A DNA stretch of 64,000 nt, from assembly GCA_014529385.2 (NCBI GenBank), contig CM043964.1:138532529-138596528 (forward strand), written 5' to 3'. Shown piece by piece: positions 46,826 through 59,259 of this stretch. Source of the stretch: Adiantum capillus-veneris (Eukaryota > Streptophyta > Polypodiopsida > Polypodiales > Pteridaceae). Made by a program: the position numbers and the translations under genes. Below the pieces are notes generated by a model. It was not told the origin of the DNA. It searched no databases and saw only the letters and a program-made list of their open reading frames with translations. Each line of letters begins with the position of its first letter. The first letter of the stretch is position 1.

Positions 46826-46830
46826 GTGTG
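46593..46830. repeat. compound C/CT/TATC/TG microsatellites
   Basis: A C run plus (CT)n at about 46593-46628, then C runs with (CT)n, (TATC)n and (TG)n at 46725-46838. Long Ser/Leu/Pro frames across them are artefacts. Confidence 0.95.
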
Positions 46831-47167
46831 TGTGTGTTTCTTTGCTCTTTTTTCTGTCCCTCCAAAAGATAGTGGTTTATTTGCAAGGTGTGCTATCGGA
46901 GAGATGCAATCCCCCCCCCCCTCTTCCCCCTTTCTGACCCCTCTTCCTTGTAGACTTTTTCTGGATGATCAGTGATAGAATTATAGTTGCAAAGTGTTCT
47001 CAGCCTTTATATTTGTTTGTGTCATGTAGACAAAGAAAATAAGCATGCTGAAATATGGCCTACAATCATGGTGGCGTACAAAGCATGGAGATTGACGGTA
47101 TGGAGTACGGGTGTTATGGTGTTTTTTGTGCTTTTGTTATTCTTACTTGAATATATTTGTTTCGTAG

Positions 47168-48806
47168 AGCCAAGAAAAAATGTTAGCCTTGCACGTATCG
47201 CACATCCAAAAAGTGGAACTTCCAAACGTGAATGTGTATGGATTGATGTGAGTGAGTCATCTGCAAGCACTTTGACAACTTCTCGCAAGCGTAGTGTATA
47301 CAATGAACCGAACTTCACTATCCAACCATCTTTCTCAAAAGGCAAAGGGCAAGCTTGCAGTACGTTGATTTCTACCTTCTAAAGAAAGCTTACACAAAAC
47401 CGGTTCATCTTTTGTGCTTCAAATGTCCCATCTTTTTCAATAGGTGCACAAGTTGGATGCTCAAAAGCGCAAAAAGAAAAGATGTCTATTGTTAAGATCG
47501 AGAGGCATGGTATATATAAAACCAAAAACATTGACTATCTACCTGTGTTGTCTTTTAATGTGAATGAGTTGCAATGTTCTTATATACTATTTTGTAGATG
47601 TTGTAATTGACATTGAAGACGATGAAGTGAAAGTTAACCCTTTTCCACAACAAGAACCACCTACTAAAGAACATAATGTGCCTTTTTTGCATATAACGGG
47701 CCTCTCTGACATCACTCCTAGATTTGCAATCGAGGGTTATGTGCTAAACAATTGTGGTACATACAAGCATTTTGACCCAAAAATCGTGAATTTTTTCAAG
47801 GCTAATCTTGTGGATTTGCACAACTCCAACACAATCACTGTCGTCGTCGGTTCATCTCTAATAAGCCAATTTGCTTCCTTGCCAAGTGTTGGTAGTTTTG
47901 TGCGTATAGAGGGTTCTGCAATCAAAACAAAGAACAAGGGAGACGGTGGAACATCACCTTTCTCTCTTTACTTGGATGCTACATCGATCGTCACTTGCAT
48001 TGCTTCGTTTCCAATCAACTTGAGCTTTTACCCGGAAACGAAGATAAGATTTTTTTTAGATGAGGCTGCAAGTGCGGTGGTGAGTGGTGCAAAAATTACT
48101 TGGGTAGGCTTGATTTTTTTGTTATTAAGAGTGAGAATTTTGAAATCTATCCCAACTCCACTTGTGGAGAGCTACTGGTGGCTGACGGTTCCACTCCCAA
48201 GGATCGAGCAACTGTAAGTGTCGCATATTGAAATACTTTGCACTTTTTTTGTCAAAAAAGATTTCACAACATTTAACTTGTGCTTGTTTTAGTTGACTTT
48301 TGCCAATGATCGCAAAGAAGAGTACAAGTCTATCAACATGGATATTGACAATGGAGAAGTGAAAAACTTTATAGCAAGGAACATTGGGGCTTTTTTAGGT
48401 CGTGAGAATACGTTGTCTGTCTTGGATCTCACAATCTTGGTGCCTATCTACAACAAGCGTCTCCAATCTGATCTCTTGCAAACTTACAAGACACAAGTTG
48501 AGAGTCTCAGTTATGGGAAACAGGTAATGTTGGATAATTTAGTTGCTTAGAAACTACGTTGAATTTTTGTGTGGTTCTTGATCCTTATTTTTAACCTGCA
48601 GGTGTTTTGTGTCTTGCTTTTCTCTAACATAAATTGTGTTCTCTTGGAGACATTTTGTGCCATTTGCAAATCTAATAAGGTTCATAAAACCATAGAGGGT
48701 TTGTTCTGTATTACTTGCCAAAAGACAACTACAAGCTACGAGATTCCTAAGCTTCAAGTGAAAATCAAGCCAAGCGAATGCCCTGTCATTTCTGTACAAC
48801 TAGTTG
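47168..48806 (+). pseudogene. RPA1-like OB-fold gene, 3' truncated
   Basis: Five exons can be drawn with GT-AG edges: 47168-47359, 47444-47509 (22 codons), 47598-48213, 48293-48523 (77 codons) and 48602-48806. The third holds an OB-fold-like segment (FKANLVDLHNSNTITVVVG, VGSFVRIEGSAIKTKNK, FSLYLDATSIVT). The fifth has a zinc ribbon, FCAICKSNKV...LFCITCQKTT (C-x2-C...C-x2-C), as in the RPA1 C-terminal domain. RPA1 binds single-stranded DNA in replication and repair. One base appears lost from a T run at 48113-48119, shifting the frame before SENFEIYPNSTCGEL. The coding end is replaced at about 48805 by a gypsy-linked segment. Plant Helitrons also carry RPA-like genes, so a transposon origin is possible. 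Confidence 0.6.
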
Positions 48807-49139
48807 GCTTTGGGCAAGACTTTTCAAAGCTTGTACTCTAAAAGTCCCCAATAGTTGCAAGAGAGATCTTGGCATCGACAACACGCATTGGCACATTCAA
48901 AATCAACTTTGCAAGAAATCTGACTGCTTTTTACCCAGGGTAAAGGTCTTGGAAGCAGAATAGGGGTCTACCATTGTATATAAATAATAATGGTAAAGCT
49001 CTTGAAAAGCCACGAGTTAGTTTTCTTGGTTTGCATAAAATAGAATCTTGAATGCATCAAAAAAGCCTTGTAAAAAAAACGTCTGTAAAAAGACTTGCAA
49101 CTGCATTGTCATACGCTTTTGAAGGTTTTCTTCTCGCAT

Positions 49140-49145
<6 letters not shown>
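48805..49145 (-). repeat. gypsy-linked segment, second copy
   Basis: Nearly identical to 13335-13672 in the same orientation and, like it, ends in a CT microsatellite. It joins directly to the last readable RPA-like exon, so it interrupts that gene. Confidence 0.85.
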
Positions 49146-49206
<61 letters not shown>

Positions 49207-49286
49207 CTTTGACTCGTTTCCTTCTCTCGCTCTCTGAGCTTTGTGCATAGGGCTCTCATGTTGTGAGCGATTCGTTGATCTTTTCT

Positions 49287-49337
<51 letters not shown>

Positions 49338-49455
49338 TATATTATATTATATGTATACTATATTATACATATATGTATATATATATATATATATATGTCT
49401 CTCTCAAATATAACCATGTGAAGGGTTCTGTTACCTCCCCAACTTTTTTTGGCCT

Positions 49456-49493
<38 letters not shown>
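49142..49493. repeat. CT and AT microsatellites
   Basis: (CT)n at 49146-49204, CT then AT/TATAT array at about 49289-49396, and (CT)n at 49455-49493. Confidence 0.95.
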
Positions 49494-50216
<723 letters not shown>

Positions 50217-51223
50217 TGGCCTATTAACTTGAGAGTAGCGGAAATTAATGCGAGTACTTGTGAGAAATTACTTTATGAGCATAGCGGGTGCACATAATTG
50301 AAGATAGCACATAAACATAGCAATTAGTTAACTTGGCATGAACAATACTTTTGCAAGAGAGAGAATTTAGAGAACATGACAACAATTGAGGACCGGGTAT
50401 ATGTGGAGCCGATCCCCCCTCCAATAGGCATTTGTATTATGATGTCTCCCACTAAGAGAGACTTGTTACAATACAATCTTTGTGTTCCTTGTGAGCTAGG
50501 TGATGCAATGAAGATGGAAAGCTTCATGCATCACAAGCATAACATAAACTTTGTGGAAAGCTTTAACTATCCCAAGCCTCAGTCCCAAGACCTCAAACAC
50601 CTTCGAAGGTGGAGAGAGCTAGTAGGGAATGAGGGTAGGGAAGATAAAGAAGAAACATTTCATAGGAGAAAGATTTAGTTTCTCACTTATCATCACTCTT
50701 CTTGCTAGCATACATAATAGCATAGTAATGAAGATGGAGAATATGGCAAGTTTAAGCATTGAAGCATGGCTCTTGGTTGGATTTGCACTCCATAGCCAAG
50801 AGTGTTGGTGTAGGCTCTCAACCTCTACTTGCTTGGAGAAGGAGAGGGAGCTCTTGCACTTTGCACATTGCATAATGAGAGTGTGTGTGAGTGTGTGTGG
50901 GAGAGTATACCCCTCAAGCAATCCCCTAGCTTGATTTGGTAGACCCACCCTTGTATCTCATGCTTGAAGCTCATTGGACCCCTTCGGGCCTAGCCAATCA
51001 CAAGCAGGAGGCATTACAAGCAACAAGGGTAGCCTTGGGACAAGTGTCCCCCTTTACCCTTTGAGAGAGAGGACTTGATAAATGCAAAGACAATTAATTA
51101 AATCTCCTAAACTATCATTGGACCCCTTGGGTGGCCAACCAATAGGCTTCAGGCACACCATGAGGGCAACATGAGGAGGAACTTGACAAGTGTCCCCTTT
51201 GCTTTCTTTGTACTAGGCATTCC

Positions 51224-51260
<37 letters not shown>

Positions 51261-51830
51261 CTCTCTCATCCCCCCTCATGTAGGGCTCGGCCCCTCCTTG
51301 TAGGGATTGGATCTTTGACTTTTTGACACCTCAAGTCCCTCAAGCTTAGGCCCAGTTCCCACCACAAGCTTGGCCCTTAAGCACTTCAAGCTTGGGCTGG
51401 GTTCTCACCTCAAGTACAACCCTAGCATCTCAAGCATGACAAGCATCTCAATCACAAGCACCTCAAGCATCTCAAGCATCTCATTCATCAGGCACCTCAA
51501 GGACCTCAAGCACCTTAAGCTTAGGTCGGGTTCCCACCTTAAGCACCTCAAGCTTGGGCCGGGTTCCCACCTCAAGCTCAGCCCTAGCTTACCTAAGGTC
51601 AAAGGACTTTTACACTGTCTATTGGAGGTATTCAATGAAGGTAACCCTAAGGTCTTATGCTCCATTGGTTATCCTTTCTCTTTGATAGACCATCTCTCAT
51701 TTGGGCCCCTTTACCACCATTGGCCCCGTGTTATGATAGATCTATAAGCACATGTCTATATCTTAACCCTTGTTCCCGTTTATTCTCCCACATTATCATT
51801 TGGGTTGGTTAGATATTAGATTTTATGACA
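50217..51830 (-). repeat. chromovirus 3' LTR (copy 2, ~1614 bp)
   Basis: Starts TGTCATAAAATC at 51830 on the minus strand and ends GGCCA at 50217, matching 15513-17100 in inverted orientation with moderate divergence. Its minisatellite of CTCAAGCAT-type units (about 51415-51560) is longer than in copy 1. A GT run lies at 51227-51260. Confidence 0.85.
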
Positions 51831-52139
51831 TTACCCCTCTCTTGAAATCATAGTCTTCCTCGACTATGAGGTAGAAGAGATAAAGCTTCAGTCATTAGTC
51901 AATCTTGCTTAGCGGGTAGAGGATCCCTTTTTACCCTACGACATCTTTCCAAGATGGATGACTAATCCATTTGGAGCTTGGGAGACATGGCTGCCGCAAG
52001 CATGTCTGCTCTTTCATCACAAACATGATTCTAAGCATGCATACTATTTAAATTTGTGCACAATTAGAAAGAGAACTAGTCTTATAAAACAAAAACATGG
52101 GTCATTTGAAAGAAATTTGTACATTTTCTTACTCTAATG

Positions 52140-52930
52140 TAGCACTGTAAGCATTGATAAGGTTCATACTATCCTTAAGTTGTATTCCTTGCATCCATCT
52201 AGCATCTTCAAAAGGATAATTTTTGAATTTAATAAGATATCGTCGGATAATCTTACCATGTCGTAGTACCTTGTCTTCATGCCAAAGGATAGCTTCCGGT
52301 TGTAGCACCTCTTCTTGGTCTTCAACTTTGGGAGGGTCTTCAATAATCGGTTCACTCTCACATGAAAGGCATTATGTATGAGCCAATGGTTGGGCAAATT
52401 GAGTTGGTGAGCCATCTTATTGATGGGCTTCAAGATTTGGAAAGGACCATAGTATCTTTTTGCTAGCTTAGCATAATACTTTTGATCATCGTAGGATTTT
52501 TTCCCGTCGTTTGCTTTAATCGAGCCTTAGGAAACTTAAGTAAGACCCAATCATTTTGTTTGAATGTTAAGGCCCTTCTGTGCTTGTCAGCAGTAGCTTT
52601 TTGTCTTTATTGAGATATGGATATAGCCTCCTTAGTCTTTTGAAAAGATTCTTGTTGGTCATGGCTATACTCATCGCCAATGAAGATCTTCCCATGTACT
52701 TTGAGTAGCAAGGGACTTTTTGGCCTTCCCTCAATGATCTCAAAAGGTGCTTTTCCCGTAGAAGTATGTACAGTATTATTGTAGGCATACTCTACAAGTG
52801 GTAAGTAATTTTCCCATTGTGAGCGTTGATCTACTTCAGTAACATAAGTCTTGAGTAGATCGAGTATCGCAAGATTGGCTATCTCACTTTGGCCATCCAT
52901 TTGTGGGTGACAGACCGAAGAGAAATTCAA
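52140..52930 (-). pseudogene. chromovirus integrase tail and chromodomain (copy 2)
   Basis: Minus-strand reading: FSSVCHPQMDGQSEIANLAI, where the usual Glu of the DDE triad is present (GQSE), then YLPLVEYAYNN, APFEIIEGRPKSP, the LPNHWLIHNAFHVRV block, and in frame across the PPKVEDQEE junction the chromodomain EAILWHEDKVLRHGKIIR, YLIKFKNYPFEDARW. Some stops and frame changes occur near 52500-52600. The copy begins abruptly at about 52930, so the first two catalytic Asp residues are absent. Confidence 0.85.
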
Positions 52931-53789
52931 TCTTTGTAAGGTTTCCAGTTTTTGAAACCTTAAAGATTGTATAAAGCTTAATCAAACTGATATGATTATT
53001 GAAAAAGCAATGTAGAATTGTCCGACCGTGGCAAAAATTGGTATTTTTGGAATCTTGAGCACAGCAAACCCCGGGCTAGGAATTTTCAAAACAGAATTCC
53101 GCAAAAATATGGAAAAGTTACGGGCTCTAAAAGGTTACACTATGAATTTAATTAGTTAAGTAAAATTGAATGGTTTCAGTAATTATTACTGCTAAAGACT
53201 TTTTATCCTAAGGTTCTAGAAATTGCAGATATTTCCAAAATTAATCATTAAAAGTCAACAAACTAGTAGGAAATCGATTCTGTGTATTTGGGGGGCTGTG
53301 TGGGGTATTGATGAACTTTCTCAGACTAGATTTAGCAGCAGGGGGCGTTTTTAGAGCTCTAGGGCTGCTTGGGATGCAAGTTACTGTCATTTTCCAGCCT
53401 GTGAGTGCCCAGAAACCTATAAATATGACCCTTGCTTCACAATTTCAGACAGACTCGGAGCCTTGGTACATTCTCTCTCATCTATAGGGATCTCTACGCA
53501 GAATTCACTAGAGAGTAAAGCTCTAGTTAGTTAATTAACGGTAATTAGCACTAACCTTTCTTAATTAATAAAGTTAGGTTAACCTATTTACAAATTTCTT
53601 AATTAATTAAAGATTAAACCTATGTATATTCAAAAATCCTCTTTTAATTCAAAATTCTCTGTTGATTATTGTGATTAATCTTAGGGATACTAAGCTAATT
53701 AATTATTATATCATATTAGGACTGAAATTACTCATTTTAACCATAAATTAATGATAATTATACTAATAAGTTTAGATTAAATGATATAA
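52931..53789 (+). other. possible LTR or promoter region
   Basis: TATAAATA at 53418-53425 is followed by a GC-richer leader-like stretch (ACCCTTGCTTCACAATTTC) and then AT-rich DNA. It could be the regulatory part of an LTR belonging to the gypsy element at 55.5-58.4 kb, but no matching second LTR was identified. Confidence 0.35.
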
Positions 53790-55000
53790 TTATTAGAGTT
53801 GTGTTAGACTGTCATTATGCTAGGAAAATTATCTCTTAATTGTTTTGAGTAATTTCCATAATTAATTAAGCAAAATTACACTATTTTTAAGAGAAAAGTA
53901 AAGGGAAAAATGATCAAACTAATCCAAAATTATTTGAGATAATTATCACACGTAAAACACATCTTATTGAACCCATAATAATTATCTTAATCTCAGATAA
54001 TTAAATAATTATCTCAACATAATTACACTGTTTTTATGGGAAATTAAAAAGGAAAAAATAGCAAATCAATCCAAAATGCTTTGAAATAATTATCAGAGGA
54101 AAAAAACATCCTATGAAACCCGTGATAATTATCTTAACCTCAAATAATTAGTCTAACTAATTATCTTAGAAGAAGTACATTGTTTTTTAGGGAAAAATAA
54201 ATAGGGAAAAATAGCAAACTGATCCAAAATGCTTTGAGATACTTATCAAAGGAAAAACACATCTTAGAAAATCCTTGATAATTATCTTAATCTCAGATAT
54301 TTAGTTTAACTAATTATCTCAGTAGGAAAACACTATTTTTAAGGAAAAATTAATGGGAGAAAATAGTAAATTAAACTAAAAACCTTTGAGATAATTATTA
54401 GAGGTAAATCACATCTTAACAAACCCGTAATAATTATCTTAACCACAGATAATTAGTTTAGCTAATTATCTTAGTAGAAAAACACTATTTTTGAGGGAAA
54501 GGGAAAATTAGTAAATCATGTGATATGATTACATACTGTTTATTAGAGTTAGAATACATGATCAAACACCATGATAATTATGTTAAGGTTAGAAACTTAG
54601 TATAGATATTTATCTAAGTCAAATTATATTAATTCTAGCTGAAAATTAAAGAGGAAAATTAGTAAATCATGCTATATGAGTACATGCTATTTATCAGAGC
54701 TAGATTACATGATGAAAAGGCTGTGATAATTATGTCAAGGTTAGAAACTTAGTATAGATATTTATCTAAGTCAAAATATACTAATTTTGGTTAAAATTTA
54801 AAGGGGGAAATTAGTAAATCATGTTATATGATTACTTTCTATTCAGAGTTAGATTACATAATAAAAAGGTGGTGATAATTATGTCAAGGTTAAAAAAATA
54901 GTATAGATATTTATTTAAGTCAAATTATACTAATTTTAGCTGAAAATTGAAGATGAAAATGATATAATTAAATTGAAAAATAATAACATAATTACCAAAG
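53790..55000. repeat. ~150-bp AT-rich tandem array
   Basis: The GAGATAATTATCA-type start recurs at 53936, 54083, 54236 and 54388 (spacing 147-153). In the second half, AGTATAGATATTTATCTAAG recurs near 54600, 54751 and 54899 at the same period. Units share a GTGATAATTATSTYAAGG-type core, so the array is one repeat in two subtypes, about 7-8 diverged units. No coding sequence. Confidence 0.8.
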
Positions 55001-55497
55001 ATAAAAAATATCCTTTTGTACTTGTGATAATTATACCATAATTTATTAGTAAGTTTAGAAAATTATAATTGACTAAAAGTCCTATTTTTGGCCAAAGATT
55101 AATTAAAATAAATAGACTTTGCGGTCAAAAGTATTTATGAAAATTATAGCAAGTGTAAAACTGTGATATAAAGTTGAGGAAATGAACCCTTTGAGAGAAA
55201 ATAAATAGAATAAATACTAAGCTCAAAATAAGCAGATTCGAAGCTTAAGATTCAATGAGGAAATTAGAAAAAAGATATAGAAAATTATAAGAAAATTAGG
55301 ATAGCCTAGAAAACCCTTAGGGAAGCTGTGGAAAAAGTTATCATGTCTATATTAAGCAAATAAGAATTACTAGGTGAAGAATTTACCAATTAACACTATA
55401 ACCTGGATTTGGGTAAAATTGGATACAAAGGTTAAGTTTAGCTTTCGGATAATCTACCTAATGATTAGACGTTCTTTTTATAAGGAAGAAGAGGTTA

Positions 55498-55650
55498 TGG
55501 CACCTAAAAGGACCCGAGAAAATCCTACATCTGATGATGAGGACGTAGCTCCAAAACAAACTAGAGCATCGCAGCACGACGAAGTCGGGCCTAGTAGTAG
55601 GCCTACGGAGGAGAGTCTTCAGGCGCCAGCATAGCAGCAGATGGCCAATC
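55498..55650 (+). pseudogene. possible gag N-terminus of a gypsy element
   Basis: ATG at 55498 starts MAPKRTRENPTSDDEDVAPK, a basic/acidic, low-complexity start like several plant gypsy gag proteins. It ends in a TAG after 45 codons. A CAG|GTGGGT at about 55659 could be a splice donor. No further gag is readable until the integrase. Confidence 0.35.
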
Positions 55651-56640
55651 AATCCCAGGTGGGTTTCTCATTATTCAATTAAGTCTTTAAATAGTTTAAG
55701 TTCTTTTATAAGTTAGCATTGTATACGTAAGGAGTGAGTAAGAATAAGGAAATGAATAATTGACCAAAAACGAAAGGTAAATTCCTACATGCATTTGTTT
55801 ATAATGTATGAAAGAATTGTTTGGGTTAAAACTGGTTGAATTAGGAAAGATATGATTGATCATCCTTAAGACAGCTTGTCTCAAGACATCTCCGACTCCT
55901 TGGTATATTTTGATGATAATGATGGATTTCTAGCCACGGATAAGTCGGTTACCCCCATGAATGTTGAGTTTCTACTCTGTGTCATGTCTTGATGTTTCTA
56001 CATAAGTTAAGATATCGTTTTTTATCCTAGGGGAGCCACCTGGTTGTATGGGCAACTGGTTTGGTGTATGGGCACCCGGAACCTTGGGTGGGGGTTTATC
56101 CACTCCGGATTGTGAACAAGGAATGGGTGCCATTTTTCACCGTTAGGTGATCTTGAGACAAGAAGAGTACTGGTCATGGTTATTATGGAAAATGTTTTGA
56201 TTGACAGTACCCTGTCTTAAGTTTAAAGATGTCTGTTTGCTAAAATAATGCTTTTCAATGTTGTTTTTAATATTTGATTGAAGGAATCACTACGATGAAA
56301 AGTTAAAAGAAACTATTATTTTAAATGTTAAAACAATGTGATAGTAATTAGAAAATAAATGAATCATGTGTGAGTGCGGGGTGGTAAGTGGGGATTGACT
56401 AAGGTTGTCAATCATGGACGGGTGGACCTGATTAGTCAGGTAACTATTTATCCCCGTGCATTAAAAACATAGAAAACTTCTTCACTTGGAAGAGGAGTCC
56501 ACCGGCGGCGGCTGTGCCCTCACATATGTTAGGGGGGAAAAAGCGTTGGTTGAGGATACCTTAGCACAATATGTGGAAGTTATAGGGCCGAAAGACTTTT
56601 GGGATTGTTAATATGTTGTCCCATTTTCGCTGCGAGACAA
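55651..56640. other. unassigned DNA (possible deleted element interior)
   Basis: No gene motif. It lies where gag, protease and reverse transcriptase of the gypsy element would be. Confidence 0.35.
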
Positions 56641-56654
56641 AACTAGGTCTTCTT

Positions 56655-58420
56655 ATAAGGCTATAGACCCAAGCCATTGTCAATGGCTTGGAAATACCAC
56701 TTCCTATTACAATCGGATTGATTGAGCTATTGGCTATGTATCAGTTACTAGTTGGAAGGTTATACAAAAGAAATCGAGATGGAATATTTTTGTTGTACAC
56801 TAATCCTAAGGAGAAAACCCAATACCTAAGTCAGGCACATATGATCATAGTAGGACTTCACTTTACAGAAGATCAAACTATGCGACGGATCTTAAGACTT
56901 GGAGTATTTTTGCCCAACTATGAGGAGTGATGTTCATTCTTTTGTGAAAATTTTTCCTCGCTGTCAAAAACAAACACCCATACCTCATGTAACATTGTTC
57001 CAAATGTCGCATGTTCCTAAGTGGAGTAACTATCTAGTTACTTACTTATCAAGCCGAACATTTCCTAAGGATATGAGTAAACGCCATCAAAGAGCAATTG
57101 AAACTGAAGCAAGAGATTATGATCTTATAGGAAACCAATTGTATCGGAGAGGTAAGGATCAACATCTACGTCTTTGTGCAAATGAAGACGAATATATTCC
57201 AATTATATACAAGCACATGTTTGACTAGCTGGAGGTCACTTTTCTAGTGAAACCACTATAAGAGCAATCTTAATGGCAGGCATATGGTGGCCAACACTTT
57301 GCAGATGCCAAGGAATATGTTCGAAGGTGTGATGCTTGTCAATGAGCAAAAATGCCAACGCGTGTACATAGCATGCCCTTAAGACCAATGATGGGAGCTA
57401 GAGCTTTCGCAAAATGGGGTATAGATTTTGTTGGGCCAATACAACCACCTGCTTATAAAACTCAAGCTCAATATATCATTGTAGCTACGGACTATTTGAC
57501 CAAGTGGTCCGAGACTAAAGAAACTCAAATGAATGATGCCAGAACCACTACCGCATTCTTATATGAGTATGTGTTCACAAGACATGGACTGCCAATAGAA
57601 ATTATCAGTGATAGGGGAGCTCATTTTCTCAATGAGGTAATTGAGTATCTGCTTAATGAATTTATGGTCATCCATAACAAATCAGCTCCCTATCACCCAC
57701 AAGCAAACGGACAAGCTGAGCATATGAATAAAATTCTTAGCTCGGTATTGACCAAAGTGGTTAGTTCAGGAAGGACAGACTAGGAAATGAATCTCCATGC
57801 AGCTCTATGGGCTTATTGAGTTTCATTCAAAACAACTTTAAATGCTACACCCTGTAACCTTGTTTATGGTCTTGATGTCATACTGCCAATAGAGTTTCTA
57901 TTGCTGACACTAAGGGTAGCTTAGGATCTTGAGTGGACTGGGCATGAATTTTCAGAGAGACTTGAAGATTTAGAGAAGCTATATGAGCAAAGACTAACTG
58001 CTGTAGCTCACATCTATGCACAAAAGTGGAAACAAAAACAGTTTTTTGATTCCCATCTAATTACAAAAATCTTCAAAAAAGGAGACTTAGTTTTAGTCTA
58101 TTCCCTTAAGCAACACATTCCCAAGTTTAAGAAAAAGGGAAACAGACCGTTTATCATTGAAGATGTATCTCCAAGTGGAGCAGTTAAGTTTTCTACCCTA
58201 GATGGTGAACCAATGGCTAATTGGATTAGTGGATGTCGTTTCAAGAAGTACAATTTGCCACTAACCAATGAATTGCTAGAAAGAATGCATGCAGCTAAGC
58301 AAAGGAAGATAAACGACAGCAGGTTATTGATGAAGCCCAAGAAGAAGCTCGGCTTCGAGTACTCAAAAGAAAAGCTACTCTCAAGAATCAACAAATACCT
58401 ATTCCCATCAACACCCTGAA
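56655..58420 (+). pseudogene. gypsy integrase with two zinc-binding modules
   Basis: First module: LYKRNRDGIFLLYTNPKE, QAHMIIVGLHFTEDQTMRRIL, then SDVHSFVKIFPRCQKQ (frame change near 56930). Linker PKWSNYLVTYLSSRTFPKDM. Second module: LIGNQLYRRGKDQHLRL, a broken H...H, AKEYVRRCDACQ. Core: WGIDFVGPI, IISDRGAHFLN and HPQANGQAEHMNK, so all three D, D, E positions are present. After a TAG at 57781 the tail has ALWAY, NLVYGLDVILPIE, FKKGDLVLVY and KFKKKGNRPFIIEDVSPSGAVK to about 58420. Integrase would insert element DNA. Stops make it dead, though the core frame (57352-57783) is open. Confidence 0.85.
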
Positions 58421-59259
58421 AATAGATGATCGACAATGGGAATTGCAGAAAGATGCCGTGTCAACCTTCGTCGCATGCATTTTCTGGAGTCCACAGTTGC
58501 CTGTTTTTAGCTCTGTCTCACACAAGACATGAAGGGTAAGTTCTATACTTATCAATGATCCATTCAGTACGGCCGGTAGCTAGTCTAAGCCCCTGGAAAA
58601 AAACCCTAGAATCCGAGGAGTGCACGAAGACCTACGACCAAAAATCGACCATAGCGGCCTGTCAGCTCAACCAAATCACATGAGACCATAGCATGCCCCA
58701 ACATAATAGAACATTTCTATATCAACAGTTGACCATTTGGCAAGGGTCAAGGGGGTGCCCAAGTAGAAAATCTAGGTTTTTGACAAATGTCAGAATTGGA
58801 TTCTGAGTCCACAGACAGTTTACGTACGAGGTCTATACACAATGTATATGATTGGTTTCATAAAATCAATCAAGACAAGCCCTCGAAAAGCAAAAAATAG
58901 CTTGAAGGCTACAAAGCGTCAAATTTGACATACGAGGTCAAACTGACTCCAAATGGGCCATAACTGGATGAGTTGCTTCAGGACTATGTAGCGGACAAGT
59001 CCATAGCCTCAAAAGTGCCTAACCAACTCTATAAAACATGTAGTCACAAAAATTAGTGATTTCAAAGTCGACAAAGCACGAAGTGATGCCGGCAAGACCA
59101 AATTTAACCAAATTCAATTTAGGACTTATTTTAGGTGTATAGAATATGTTTATGTCAAAATTTTCAAGTTTTGCAAGAAAAAGTTCACTACTGCTGTAAA
59201 TAATCGCGATTATTTACTTTTGCAATATTTTGGCTTGAAAATAGTATCATCACCTCACC
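58421..59259. other. unassigned DNA with a palindrome
   Basis: No gene. A perfect 16-base palindrome AATAATCGCGATTATT lies at about 59200-59215, near the end of the coiled-coil gene below. Confidence 0.45.

Noticed and set aside
48104-48129. A 26-base intron in the RPA-like gene
   Set aside because: Too short for a plant intron; one lost T in a T run explains the frame change better.
53936-54500. CRISPR-like array from the regular repeats
   Set aside because: Units are contiguous diverged 150-bp repeats with no unique spacers, in a plant genome.
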